Positions 5,998 to 12,529 are shown, numbered from the stretch's first letter. The stretch: DNA of 37,018 nt from Lentisphaerota bacterium (GCA_024225035.1 JAAEMX010000461.1:1-37018); one strand, 5' to 3'. Notes: generated by a model from the sequence alone, not told the origin. A program made the numbers and translations.

Positions 5998-6259
5998 AAA
6001 TGTAATCACTCCCTTTTTCTTTATGTGGAAACCAAGACTGATAGTCATTTTTCCTCTGCATCCCGTCAAATATTTTATTACAGTTGAATACATGCTGTTT
6101 TAACAGCTCGTTAAACTTCTCAAAATCTTCTTTGTTTCTGAACTTAAATTTTACCACAACCTCTGGCTCTAATTCTTTTGTATTATTATACTCGGGCATT
6201 CCTGTATAATGGTTTTCCCATTCGTTGCCTTCAAACTCTATATGTCCAAATAAATCCAT
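5990..6259 (-). CDS. Small conserved partner of the glycosyltransferase (89 aa)
   Basis: A small protein with an EWENHYTGMPEY block (13-24), a central VVVKFKFRNKEDFEKF strand-helix, and a DGMQRKN...SWFP segment near residues 66-75. I recall proteins of this type (EWE...GMPE...WYP) next to TAGT or ParB-like genes in phages; that link is from memory and unverified. Start is ATG 6259, behind AAGG and a GAAA-tetraloop hairpin (6272-6285). Its overlap with the glycosyltransferase suggests a joint role, perhaps base recognition. Confidence 0.65.
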   Translation of the reverse strand: MDLFGHIEFEGNEWENHYTGMPEYNNTKELEPEVVVKFKFRNKEDFEKFNELLKQHVFNCNKIFDGMQRKNDYQSWFPHKEKGSDYIYE

Positions 6260-6271
6260 ATTTAAAACCTT

Positions 6272-6285
6272 GGGGCTTTCGCCCC
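6272..6285 (-). promoter_or_regulatory. GAAA-tetraloop hairpin upstream of the partner gene
   Basis: Minus-strand RNA GGGGCGAAAGCCCC forms a 5-bp GC stem with a GNRA (GAAA) loop, immediately before the ribosome-binding AAGG of the 5990-6259 gene. An identical 14-mer lies at 11638-11651 in the same position before another gene. Confidence 0.6.
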
Positions 6286-6293
6286 GTTTGGTG

Positions 6294-6713
6294 TCACTTA
6301 ACTTTGTAAGTTCCGATTCTATCTCCGTCTTTAGCTTCATACGGGGATAGTATATCTTCTCTTTCAATGTAACCTTTATCTTGAAGTGCGTATAGTGATC
6401 TAACTGGAAGCCTATCTAGGTTTTCTCCATTTTGTGTTAGTGTTGTTCCCCAAAAGTTTCCACCCATTGTTATTTCAACATCTCCCTTTTTTAGTATTTC
6501 TAGTATTTCGCTTTGCTTAGGTGATAGTTTTGCTTTCTTAACTTCAACAACTTCTTTCTTTTCTTCGATAACACCGTTAACATTGAATTTCACAATTTCA
6601 CCTGTAAGAGCTTTAAAAGCGTAAACTGTTGCCTCTTTAGTTCCCCATACTGAACCAACTGTTAGATTCATTTCGCTTGCGATTTGTTTTGCTTGTTTTG
6701 AAATCTGATCCAT
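6294..6713 (-). CDS. Winged-helix-like phage protein (139 aa)
   Basis: Not assigned to a family. The N-terminal 30 residues are helical with a TVGSVWG segment. The C-terminal half (KLSPKQSEILEILKKGD..., then LPVRSLYALQDKGYI) has the order of a winged helix with a recognition helix and wing, suggesting DNA binding. It is the first gene after a strong promoter with repeats (6774-6820), so it may be the regulator of that promoter (inference). Confidence 0.6.
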   Translation of the reverse strand: MDQISKQAKQIASEMNLTVGSVWGTKEATVYAFKALTGEIVKFNVNGVIEEKKEVVEVKKAKLSPKQSEILEILKKGDVEITMGGNFWGTTLTQNGENLDRLPVRSLYALQDKGYIEREDILSPYEAKDGDRIGTYKVK

Positions 6714-6773
6714 TTTAACACCTCTTTAATTTTAGTTCACGCTCTCGCCCTTGTCTACTTTTAATATTACGCC

Positions 6774-6803
6774 ATTATAGAAAATAAACAATAGTTAAAA
6801 CAA
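6774..6803 (-). promoter_or_regulatory. Strong sigma-70 promoter
   Basis: Minus strand TTGTTT (6798-6803), an 18-base spacer, then a perfect TATAAT (6774-6779). It faces the 6294-6713 gene and would drive that gene and the glycosyltransferase cassette. Confidence 0.65.
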
Positions 6804-6820
6804 AGAAATATAGAAAATAA
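6776..6820. repeat. 12-bp direct repeat across the promoter
   Basis: TATAGAAAATAA occurs at 6776-6787 and 6809-6820, 33 bp (about three helical turns) apart. The first copy overlaps the -10 region. Such phasing suits an operator bound by a dimer or two protomers. Confidence 0.5.
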
Positions 6821-6827
6821 TCAATAT

Positions 6828-7025
6828 TTATTTAATCTGCATAAGTTCTGAGGCTAACTTCCTCCGCTCATTTATCGTCTCACCATCGTCAAAATAAACG
6901 CGCCCGTGTCGCTGGTGCAGATACTTCGCGTTCTCTGTTAACTGTTCCTTGTTGAACGTTCCGTGTTTAAACTGGTTGAATCCTGTCTCTGTGAAGTCTG
7001 TTTGGTTGAACACAACGTAACTCAT
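6828..7025 (-). CDS. Hypothetical small protein (65 aa)
   Basis: A soluble basic protein with no family recognised; the C-terminal half is likely helical (TINERRKLASELMQ). It follows the primase-helicase gene after 9 bases and ends just before the promoter at 6774-6803. Its place suggests it is the last gene of the replication operon. Confidence 0.6.
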   Translation of the reverse strand: MSYVVFNQTDFTETGFNQFKHGTFNKEQLTENAKYLHQRHGRVYFDDGETINERRKLASELMQIK

Positions 7026-7034
7026 AGTTACTCC

Positions 7035-8738
7035 TTATAATTGTGGTGGTTGGTCTCTGTTGCTTATTCCGTGATATGTGTTTGTCTTCTTGTTAAAGAA
7101 TAACTTCACACACCCATTCTTTCCGCTGTTCTTCCACCTTACCTTCTGAACGTATACAAATACCTCTCCATCGTCTTTATTGAAGTCGCGCCATATTGAT
7201 ATACAAAAGTCTGCTTTATTCCTCCAGTTTGCTGATCCGCTTATGTCGTATGGTGTAGGAACAGGATAATTACCCTTTGAATCTTTTTGCATCTTGGTTG
7301 GATGAGCCACAACGCACATTGCAACACCGTATTTTTTACCAAAGTTTCTAATACGTGTTAGAAAATCATTTATAAACTGCGTCTCTGATACGCTTGAATC
7401 TACCTTTACTTCATTGTATGGGTCAAGAATAAAGCCCTTGATACCGTATCTAAATACAAGCTGTTTTAATATTTCCATCAAACTGTCAACACCCATTAAA
7501 TCGTCTTCACTTGGTTTAATCGGGAATATATTCTTAATAAATGTAGCCATGCCTTTCATTCTAGTCTGTTGACTCATCTTTGTGTACTCTTGCCCGTAAT
7601 ACTTTTCAAGCAGTTTGACAGCCATGTTTTCAAGCGGATAATATTCCGGAGAGAATATAGCCCATTTCCAATTGTGATTTATGTTTGATTTGCACATGAC
7701 GTTTTCAATCCATTCAGATTTCCCCGATTGCGGAATACCTGTTATCACATAAAGTCCACCTTGTACTAAACGGCAATGCTCATTCATTGCAGGAGTGAAA
7801 CCCATGTCAACACCCGTGTTATTGTCTAACTGCCCTGTAATGACGCTTTCCGCGCAATTACGCCATGAATCTACACCTTCTATCTCGTAACCTTCTATCT
7901 CTTTGTACAATTCTATTAATTCTGTAGGATGTCCGTTTAATATTACATCGTTCGCGTCTTTGTGTTCATGCAGGTTAATCTTGAAGCACTTCCCCGACCC
8001 TAACCGCCTCACCATTTCATTTTGAAAGAACTGCCCTACTTCATCAGAGTCTAAACACATGACAAATTTATCAGCTTGCATAAATAATTCTTCTGAAGAC
8101 TCAAGAAAATCAAACTTACCATCTAAATTATCGCCTTGTGAGCTTCCCATTGGAACGCTCACAACATTCTCAAAGCCTTGAGATACAAAAGCGAGTGCGT
8201 CCATTTCACCCTCTACGATAATCAGCGTTTTATCTGTTGCAGTCTCGAAGTGCCTCATTACTTTGTCGTATCTGTAAACTACTGGCTCACCGTTTCCGCT
8301 TTGCCAAAACTTCTTCTCCTGCATTGCCCTGTATTTTATATTTACCAGTTCACCATTCTTGAAATAACTGAACGCTATTGCTCCATTATGAAAACCTACA
8401 TCTTCACGCTCGATAACATTTCTGCCAATGAATCGTTGTTTCTCGAACCATTGATAAATTGGCTCATTTGCGTCCATCGGTTGAACCTCTGGCTTCTTGT
8501 ATGCTTTCTTCACGGTCTGTACTGGTTTGTTTATCTGACTCAAAAAACTGACTCCTTCTCCTAATCCACCTTTCCAACCACAGTGTTGGCACATCCATAC
8601 ACCTTTGTCGTGATTAACGCATAGACAGCGTTTATTCCTGTTCTGTGATTTACGTTGTTGATTGCACTCTGGACAAATACAGGCTTCTTCTCCGCTGTTC
8701 TGTCTTGTCTGTATTCTGTATTCTGTAAATGTTTTCAT
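7035..8738 (-). CDS. Bifunctional DNA primase-helicase (T7 gp4/Twinkle type)
   Basis: Makes RNA primers and unwinds DNA at the phage fork. The N-terminal zinc-binding region has Cys at 20, 22, 25, 38, 40, 50 and 53. A TOPRIM primase domain carries the catalytic Glu of VEGEMD (175-180) and the DSD motif (230-232). The C-terminal RecA-like helicase has Walker A GIPQSGKS (334-341), Walker B GFILDP (435-440) and a VVAHP motif (477-480). The 567-residue length is normal for T7 gp4-type enzymes. Its ATG overlaps the initiator stop (TAATG), so the two are translationally coupled. No separate DNA polymerase was found, so host polymerase is probably used. Confidence 0.92.
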   Translation of the reverse strand: MKTFTEYRIQTRQNSGEEACICPECNQQRKSQNRNKRCLCVNHDKGVWMCQHCGWKGGLGEGVSFLSQINKPVQTVKKAYKKPEVQPMDANEPIYQWFEKQRFIGRNVIEREDVGFHNGAIAFSYFKNGELVNIKYRAMQEKKFWQSGNGEPVVYRYDKVMRHFETATDKTLIIVEGEMDALAFVSQGFENVVSVPMGSSQGDNLDGKFDFLESSEELFMQADKFVMCLDSDEVGQFFQNEMVRRLGSGKCFKINLHEHKDANDVILNGHPTELIELYKEIEGYEIEGVDSWRNCAESVITGQLDNNTGVDMGFTPAMNEHCRLVQGGLYVITGIPQSGKSEWIENVMCKSNINHNWKWAIFSPEYYPLENMAVKLLEKYYGQEYTKMSQQTRMKGMATFIKNIFPIKPSEDDLMGVDSLMEILKQLVFRYGIKGFILDPYNEVKVDSSVSETQFINDFLTRIRNFGKKYGVAMCVVAHPTKMQKDSKGNYPVPTPYDISGSANWRNKADFCISIWRDFNKDDGEVFVYVQKVRWKNSGKNGCVKLFFNKKTNTYHGISNRDQPPQL

Positions 8739-9541
8739 TAGCTAAAATTCCTTGGGTCTAGTGGATCTACCACATTTAAGTTGTCTGTTGTTTGATTATT
8801 CATTTTTGTTAAGATGTTTTCAAACTTGCTTAATCCGTTCTGCCCTTTTCCACGTATAGCTTTTAGTGACTGTGCTTGTTTACTCCAAAACTCATCTTGC
8901 AGAGCAAACTTCAAACACTGGCCTATTATATCTTTATCATGTCCATCCTGTTCTCTCAATAATCTTATTGTGTCAGCCCACTTTTTTAAATCTGCTTTTT
9001 TCAAAGATGGTATACTGCTATGAATATTACAAATCTTCTCATGATATCTTTCTGCTACTTTAAAATCCCATTCAGAAAATTTGTCTTCCACCACAGGCTT
9101 GCCTTGTGGTATATCTTCTTTCATTCTTTCATTCTTTAATTCTTTAGTTGTTGTTAGAGGTTTGTTATCGGTTTGTTGTCGGTTTGTTATCAGTTTGTTA
9201 TCAGTTTGTTGCTGGTTTTGGTAAGTATCGTAATTGCAAACACTTAGCTTTGTTGTAATTCGCTTCACTTCTTCGACAATTATCATGCCATCATTGGCCA
9301 AATGTTTAAAGAAGGTTCTGACTTTTTGGACAGTCCACCCTTTTCCGAACATCTTAGACCAGTTATTTAAAGAATATGCTGACTGCCCTCTATCACAAAT
9401 TACAGGCGTTCCATTAAATACAAATCCCTTCTTCTCGTGGTTCACTTCCATTAATATAGTGACCCAAGCTTTGAAATAATCTGCATTATCAAACACCCAA
9501 TTATTCTGTATTGATCTATGAATTTTTATCCACCCACACAT
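8738..9541 (-). CDS. Replication initiator, DnaD/replisome-organiser type (267 aa)
   Basis: The N-terminal part (about 1-110) opens with WIKIHRSIQNNW and continues through a Trp-rich winged helix typical of phage replisome organisers. A Gln/Asn/Thr linker (about 111-135, QQTDNK repeats) joins it to a C-terminal helical domain (about 150-250) that should recruit the helicase. The linker is encoded by DNA repeats that look like an origin (9116-9213), as in lambda O. The next gene is the primase-helicase, completing an initiator-loader-helicase module. Family assignment rests on pattern and context. Confidence 0.8.
   Translation of the reverse strand: MCGWIKIHRSIQNNWVFDNADYFKAWVTILMEVNHEKKGFVFNGTPVICDRGQSAYSLNNWSKMFGKGWTVQKVRTFFKHLANDGMIIVEEVKRITTKLSVCNYDTYQNQQQTDNKLITNRQQTDNKPLTTTKELKNERMKEDIPQGKPVVEDKFSEWDFKVAERYHEKICNIHSSIPSLKKADLKKWADTIRLLREQDGHDKDIIGQCLKFALQDEFWSKQAQSLKAIRGKGQNGLSKFENILTKMNNQTTDNLNVVDPLDPRNFS
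9116..9147. repeat. Four AT-rich 8-bp tandem repeats (candidate unwinding element)
   Basis: TTCTTTCA, TTCTTTCA, TTCTTTAA and TTCTTTAG follow one another without gaps. They lie 11 bases from the iteron array, within the initiator gene. Such AT-rich repeats beside iterons are typical of the strand-opening part of a replication origin. Confidence 0.65.
9159..9213. repeat. Five 11-bp iterons (candidate replication origin)
   Basis: Five tandem 11-mers close to GGTTTGTTATC run from 9159 to 9213 (the last one diverged). The period of 11 bp is not a multiple of three, so in the protein it appears as an 11-residue QQTDNK repeat. This points to selection on the DNA. It is probably the binding site of the protein encoded around it. 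Confidence 0.7.
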
Positions 9542-9543
9542 GG

Positions 9544-9747
9544 CTACACCAATATCCTTATAGTTTTATCACCGTTGGTAATCTGTTCAAAGATATATTC
9601 AAACGTCTGATTACATTCAAAATAACACGGCTTTTCGTCACCGTTAAAATGAACCACTATTTCTGAATTGTTGTAATTGATTGCATCTACATTATCTAAA
9701 TTAATCAGATAATCATTTCTTGATTGAACCTTTACGAATGTAGCCAT
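9544..9747 (-). CDS. Hypothetical small protein (67 aa)
   Basis: A small beta-rich protein (VKVQSRNDYLINLDNVDAI then IVVHFNG), resembling many phage and bacterial short proteins with two strands and a terminal helix. It is the first gene after a terminator-like hairpin (9763-9806), with GGAG upstream, and directly precedes the initiator gene. Role unknown. Confidence 0.65.
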   Translation of the reverse strand: MATFVKVQSRNDYLINLDNVDAINYNNSEIVVHFNGDEKPCYFECNQTFEYIFEQITNGDKTIRILV

Positions 9748-9762
9748 GTTAAAATTTCTCCA

Positions 9763-9806
9763 ATAAAAATCCCCTAGTAGGTAGTGGTAGATACCTAAAA
9801 GGGGAT
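9763..9806 (-). terminator. Rho-independent terminator or attenuator ahead of the replication genes
   Basis: On the minus strand ATCCCC (9801-9806) pairs with GGGGAT (9769-9774), with an inner TAGGTA/TACCTA stem, followed by TTTTT. It separates the upstream micro-gene operon from the replication genes and may set the read-through level. Confidence 0.65.
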
Positions 9807-9814
9807 GCGATTCT

Positions 9815-9862
9815 ATAATTGTCTATGTTGCTACCACACAACATTTTTACAATATACTAAAG
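9815..9862 (-). promoter_or_regulatory. Candidate promoter region with inverted repeat
   Basis: This part of the 130-base gap holds an inverted repeat ATGTTG-N8-CAACAT (9827-9846) and, on the minus strand, TTGTGT followed 18 bases later by TATAGA. It lies upstream of the 9763-9806 terminator hairpin. The match is weak, so this is only a candidate. Confidence 0.3.
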
Positions 9863-9877
9863 TTTGATTATTTCAAA

Positions 9878-10105
9878 TTATTTCCACTCATATCCGCGAC
9901 TCTTCAGATACTCCACCACTTCGCTTATCTCTTCTCGCTGTGGCTCTTTTGAGTTCATCCAATCGCACATTTGATTAGTTGTTATGGTTGTCGCTTCGAT
10001 GATATCCTTGTATGTGACTCTTGTTTTCATTATCGCCTGTATGATGTTTCTGCGATAGGTTAAACAGCTTCCAGTGAATAAGTCTGCGTGATGTTCCGCG
10101 CTCAC
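9878..10105 (-). CDS. Helix-turn-helix-like small protein (75 aa)
   Basis: GTG 10105 is chosen as start because GGAGG lies 4 bases upstream and the GTGA overlaps the stop of the preceding gene. The frame is open further upstream, but only inside that gene. The middle of the protein (TYKDIIEATTITTNQMCDWM) fits a helix-turn-helix and is followed by a helix. It may be a small DNA-binding regulator of the early operon. Confidence 0.6.
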   Translation of the reverse strand: MSAEHHADLFTGSCLTYRRNIIQAIMKTRVTYKDIIEATTITTNQMCDWMNSKEPQREEISEVVEYLKSRGYEWK

Positions 10106-10362
10106 TTTTCCTCCAGTGCTTCTTTTGCCATTGTGCAAGCCTTGAAGATCATACAACTAGCGTCATCGGTAGAATAAGGGCAGTGATTAGTTTGCGTTAC
10201 TATCCCACTCAACGCTTCGCGCAATGATTCTATTTCTTTCATTTGTTTAACGTGCATTTCATCTAAATCAGATTTGCAAGCGTTACACTCCAGCGACCAG
10301 TAGAACTGACCTCTGCCATATTTTCTGAATTGGTCTGTTGTTCCGCAATTAGGGCATCTCAT
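10102..10362 (-). CDS. Zinc-ribbon protein (86 aa)
   Basis: MRCPNCG (Cys3, Cys6) and CNACK near residues 27-30 form two Cys pairs of a zinc ribbon, with SLE between them. The C-terminal half is helical, with CPYSTDDASC near residues 61-70. This pattern is common in the phage Lar/restriction-alleviation-like family, but I cannot assign it firmly. Coupled to its neighbours by ATGA-type overlaps. Confidence 0.65.
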   Translation of the reverse strand: MRCPNCGTTDQFRKYGRGQFYWSLECNACKSDLDEMHVKQMKEIESLREALSGIVTQTNHCPYSTDDASCMIFKACTMAKEALEEK

Positions 10363-10496
10363 TTCCGCCTCCTATATTCTTTTGTCTTTTGACAGTTCTT
10401 GCAGTCTGTTCCCGCTGTTGTCTTGCTCTTGTGTCCGTTGATGTCTCCGCAAGCTGTGAGGTGTTTGTGTCCTGCTTTGAGTAGGTGTGATTTCAT
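10362..10496 (-). CDS. Basic Cys/His micro-protein (44 aa)
   Basis: A basic peptide with HKHLTAC and CKNC motifs (Cys16, Cys32, Cys35), possibly one zinc finger. GAGGAG sits 5 bases ahead of the ATG, and the stop overlaps the next ATG. The overlaps on both sides support it. Confidence 0.55.
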
Positions 10497-10651
10497 CTCT
10501 GCTCCTCATACTGTTCTTTAACTTTAATTAGTGCATCGAGAGTAACGCGACAACCTTTGATTTTCGTATCGTACTCCGCAATTAGATTATTTGTCTTTTG
10601 CTCGTGGTATTTGATTTGGTCGCATACGTCTTTGTAGTCTGCTTCGGTCAT
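10493..10651 (-). CDS. Coiled-coil micro-protein (52 aa)
   Basis: A fully helical, charged protein (MTEADYKDVCDQIKYHEQ...). It overlaps the genes on either side by 4 bases (ATGA). No family recognised. Confidence 0.55.
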   Translation of the reverse strand: MTEADYKDVCDQIKYHEQKTNNLIAEYDTKIKGCRVTLDALIKVKEQYEEQR

Positions 10652-10803
10652 TTTGTTACCTTGTCTAGTAGTTGCATTATTGTGTCGTCGTGTTCTTCGA
10701 TGATCTTGATTAATTTAACTATGTTTAGCTTTAAGTCATCAACATGACACTTGTGATCTTCACCACAAGATCGGTCGCAGTACTCACAGATCTTTATAGT
10801 CAT
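10648..10803 (-). CDS. Cys-rich N-terminus micro-protein (51 aa)
   Basis: The first 20 residues contain CEYCDRSC and a CH pair, a possible zinc site. The rest is an amphipathic helix. It begins at ATG 10803, overlapping the micropeptide upstream by ATGA, with GAGGAG ahead of it. Function unknown. Confidence 0.55.
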   Translation of the reverse strand: MTIKICEYCDRSCGEDHKCHVDDLKLNIVKLIKIIEEHDDTIMQLLDKVTK

Positions 10804-10883
10804 TTTTTAAACTCCTCTATTGCCATTAATATTAATCCAAATGACGCACACGCCATTGAAAGATGTACCATGAAATCAATCAT
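10800..10883 (-). CDS. Membrane micropeptide (27 aa)
   Basis: A 27-residue peptide with a hydrophobic centre (MACASFGLILMAI) and a charged end. It is preceded by GGAGG 6 bases from the ATG and overlaps both neighbours, which makes real translation likely despite its size. Confidence 0.5.
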   Translation of the reverse strand: MIDFMVHLSMACASFGLILMAIEEFKK

Positions 10884-11058
10884 CGTTATCCTCCGTTCTC
10901 ATTCTTGTTAATCTTACTAGGTGAAGTTGTGCACTTCCAAGTGCCCGTTCTAGGGAACCGATATAATCAGCGTGAATACGTTTAGCTTCTTCTATTGCCT
11001 CGCTGTACGTATCCACCTCGCGCTCCTTCTGTTCTATTAATATTTGAATATCAATCAT
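10876..11058 (-). CDS. Coiled-coil small protein (60 aa)
   Basis: Helical and charged throughout (LIEQKEREVDTYSEAIEEAK...), likely a coiled-coil dimer. GGAGGAAG precedes the ATG. Overlaps the genes on both sides by 4-8 bases. No family recognised. Confidence 0.6.
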   Translation of the reverse strand: MIDIQILIEQKEREVDTYSEAIEEAKRIHADYIGSLERALGSAQLHLVRLTRMRTEDNDD

Positions 11059-11195
11059 TTTTCTTCCTCCTTTATGATTTGTTTAACCAGCGTCATGAAT
11101 CGCTTCTCATAGTCTTCTCGTCTGCTTTTTCTTAGGACTTCGCCAAATCCTATTGCTCCTTTTATTCTTGATAGTATCAATGCTTCAGTGGTCAT
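11055..11195 (-). CDS. Hypothetical basic micro-protein (46 aa)
   Basis: A basic helical peptide ending in a Lys/Glu run; its stop overlaps the next start (ATGA). AGGAGG stands upstream of the ATG at 11195. It fills the gap between the 11204 and 11058 genes. Function unknown. Confidence 0.5.
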   Translation of the reverse strand: MTTEALILSRIKGAIGFGEVLRKSRREDYEKRFMTLVKQIIKEEEK

Positions 11196-11203
11196 AATCC
11201 CTC

Positions 11204-11410
11204 CTATAAGTAAGGTAGTTGGTCAACTATCCATTCTTGGTTGCGTTCTGTGAGGTCTTCTGTGTTCATTTCGTGTCCGTTCATTGTAACATATACTTCC
11301 GACCAATACCAACGTTTACGAGTTCCGCAGTCGTCATAGTCTTTTGTGGCTTCAATCTCGATTGTATTACCGCTGATTGTGTGTCCTGTTAGCGTGTAGT
11401 TTGTTTGCAT
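11204..11410 (-). CDS. Hypothetical protein (68 aa)
   Basis: A beta-rich protein with a strand pattern in the first half (TLTGHTISGNTIEIEA) and a short terminal helix. It starts at ATG 11410 with AGGA upstream. No homologue recognised. It lies in the first part of the leftward early operon. Confidence 0.6.
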   Translation of the reverse strand: MQTNYTLTGHTISGNTIEIEATKDYDDCGTRKRWYWSEVYVTMNGHEMNTEDLTERNQEWIVDQLPYL

Positions 11411-11412
11411 TT

Positions 11413-11625
11413 TTATATATCCTCTTTGTTAACTTCAACAACAAAACTTCCATTTGTTATCTGCTTTACTTTTCCATCCAACATATAATAACCGTATGAC
11501 TTAATGGCATTATCTTTTGAATACTTGGTTATGCACTTGCCGTAACAGTTAATGTTAGTTGATTCTCCATTTATTAATTGACTTACAACACATGATTTCT
11601 CAATTTGAAAGATTCCGATTTTCAT
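11413..11625 (-). CDS. Hypothetical protein (70 aa)
   Basis: ATG 11625 is the preferred start because GGAGG stands 6 bases upstream and the GAAA-tetraloop hairpin precedes it; an in-frame upstream extension would run through that hairpin. The protein is beta-rich with two Cys. Function unknown. Confidence 0.6.
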   Translation of the reverse strand: MKIGIFQIEKSCVVSQLINGESTNINCYGKCITKYSKDNAIKSYGYYMLDGKVKQITNGSFVVEVNKEDI

Positions 11626-11637
11626 TTCTTCCTCCGT

Positions 11638-11651
11638 GGGGCTTTCGCCCC
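11638..11651 (-). promoter_or_regulatory. GAAA-tetraloop hairpin upstream of the 11413-11625 gene
   Basis: Identical to the 6272-6285 hairpin (GGGGCGAAAGCCCC on the minus strand) and, like it, placed just upstream of a ribosome-binding site. It may stabilise the 5' end of a processed mRNA or mark a processing site. Confidence 0.6.
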
Positions 11652-11659
11652 TGTTGTTA

Positions 11660-11953
11660 TTATTTGATTTTAATTTTACCATAAAGTTCAGTATAAAAAA
11701 CACCGTTTCCGAATCCTTGAATAAACCAAGATTCTCCCATCCATAGCACTCTCTTCAATATCATTTCTTTATCTGTTTTTGCTACTTCTTTAAAGAAAGC
11801 CAAAGCCTTGTCCGTAAGATAAAAATACATTCTGTTTTTACCTGCATAGTGTGTTGCGAATGGTTTAATATTTTTCTTTGGATGCTTCACCCTTGAAACA
11901 CCTTCGTAGAACTCCTGCCATTGATCTGCTGTTGTGTTTTCTAGCTTGTTCAT
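11660..11953 (-). CDS. First gene of the leftward operon (97 aa, hypothetical)
   Basis: Start set at ATG 11953, with GAGG 7 bases upstream. It is a basic protein whose middle (KNRMYFYLTDKALAFFKEVAK) resembles a winged-helix or AbrB-like order, and whose C-terminus is beta-rich. Its place directly after a strong promoter suggests a very early product, perhaps regulatory. No family recognised. Confidence 0.6.
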   Translation of the reverse strand: MNKLENTTADQWQEFYEGVSRVKHPKKNIKPFATHYAGKNRMYFYLTDKALAFFKEVAKTDKEMILKRVLWMGESWFIQGFGNGVFYTELYGKIKIK

Positions 11954-11987
11954 TCTCACACCTCGTTAGTTGTTTGTCGATATTGTA

Positions 11988-12016
11988 AGAATACGATAGT
12001 TTTAAATGAAAGTCAA
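11988..12016 (-). promoter_or_regulatory. Strong leftward early promoter
   Basis: Minus strand TTGACT (12011-12016), a 17-base spacer and TATTCT (11988-11993): near-consensus sigma-70. It drives the leftward early operon beginning with the 11660-11953 gene. Confidence 0.7.
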
Positions 12017-12085
12017 TAACGAAAAGTAAATAAATCGTATATTTCACTAAAATATATTTATTTGTAACTTTCTTTGGTTTAAGTC

Positions 12086-12114
12086 TTGCCTTTGCCCGTG
12101 GACTGGCTTATTAT
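12086..12114 (+). promoter_or_regulatory. Rightward early promoter
   Basis: Plus strand TTGCCT (12086-12091), a 17-base spacer and TATTAT (12109-12114). It faces the recombination block starting at 12156. Confidence 0.55.
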
Positions 12115-12155
12115 ACCTATATCGAAACAATAACTTAATTAATGAGGTGATGAAA

Positions 12156-12485
12156 ATGGAAAAGTTTACGAAAATTGAAAAAGCAGTTGTAAAGGGATTT
12201 TTAAACAACGACTACACTAGTGATGTTTTTTGTGCAACAGATGCAAATAAAGAAAGCCTTAAAGATTGTTTCGATGCTTGCCCTTGGGTATGGAGCGTAT
12301 TGCACAAGGATTACACTGGAATAGATGTTAAAGTGGCCCGTGGTGGATTGGGCAGTTTGGTAAAAAAAGGAGTGTTTACTGTGTGGGATGCAGAAGGGTA
12401 TGATCGTGCTGATGATATGGCTGTAAGTATTAATGATAAAGAGTTGTTTATTCAAATAGCAAGCGAAGTATTGAATATTAAATAA
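12156..12485 (+). CDS. Hypothetical early protein (109 aa)
   Basis: ATG 12156 is chosen because GAGG lies 8 bases upstream; a GTG and an ATG slightly earlier are too close to it. The segment ARGGLGSLVKKGVFTVWD in the second half fits the recognition helix and wing of a winged helix. First gene of the rightward operon; a regulatory role is possible. Family not recognised. Confidence 0.65.
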   Translation: MEKFTKIEKAVVKGFLNNDYTSDVFCATDANKESLKDCFDACPWVWSVLHKDYTGIDVKVARGGLGSLVKKGVFTVWDAEGYDRADDMAVSINDKELFIQIASEVLNIK

Positions 12486-12491
12486 CCAAAA

Positions 12492-12509
12492 CTGGGCTTA
12501 ACCGCCCAG
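12492..12509. other. Intercistronic hairpin
   Basis: CTGGGC (12492-12497) and GCCCAG (12504-12509) make a 6-bp GC stem with a 6-base loop between the first two rightward genes. No U-tract follows on the plus strand; on the minus strand TTTT follows, so it could stop antisense transcripts. Confidence 0.45.
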
Positions 12510-12529
12510 CAATAAACAAAAGGAGTAAA

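Larger units (their letters stand above)
11975..12130. promoter_or_regulatory. Divergent control region with inverted half-sites
   Basis: Between the two divergent operons, ATACGAT (11991-11997) and ATCGTAT (12034-12040) are inverted copies. ATATCGA-type half-sites sit at about 11977-11984 (minus) and 12119-12125 (plus). They overlap or flank both promoters, as operators would. The matches are short. Confidence 0.4.

Noticed and set aside
6000..6093. Upstream extension of the glycosyltransferase frame
   Set aside because: It overlaps the partner gene, and the conserved family sequence begins close to ATG 5997.
11865..12047. Open frame running through the divergent promoter region on the minus strand
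   Set aside because: It has a poor composition and crosses the strong promoter and the 11660-11953 gene in another frame; it is a chance frame.
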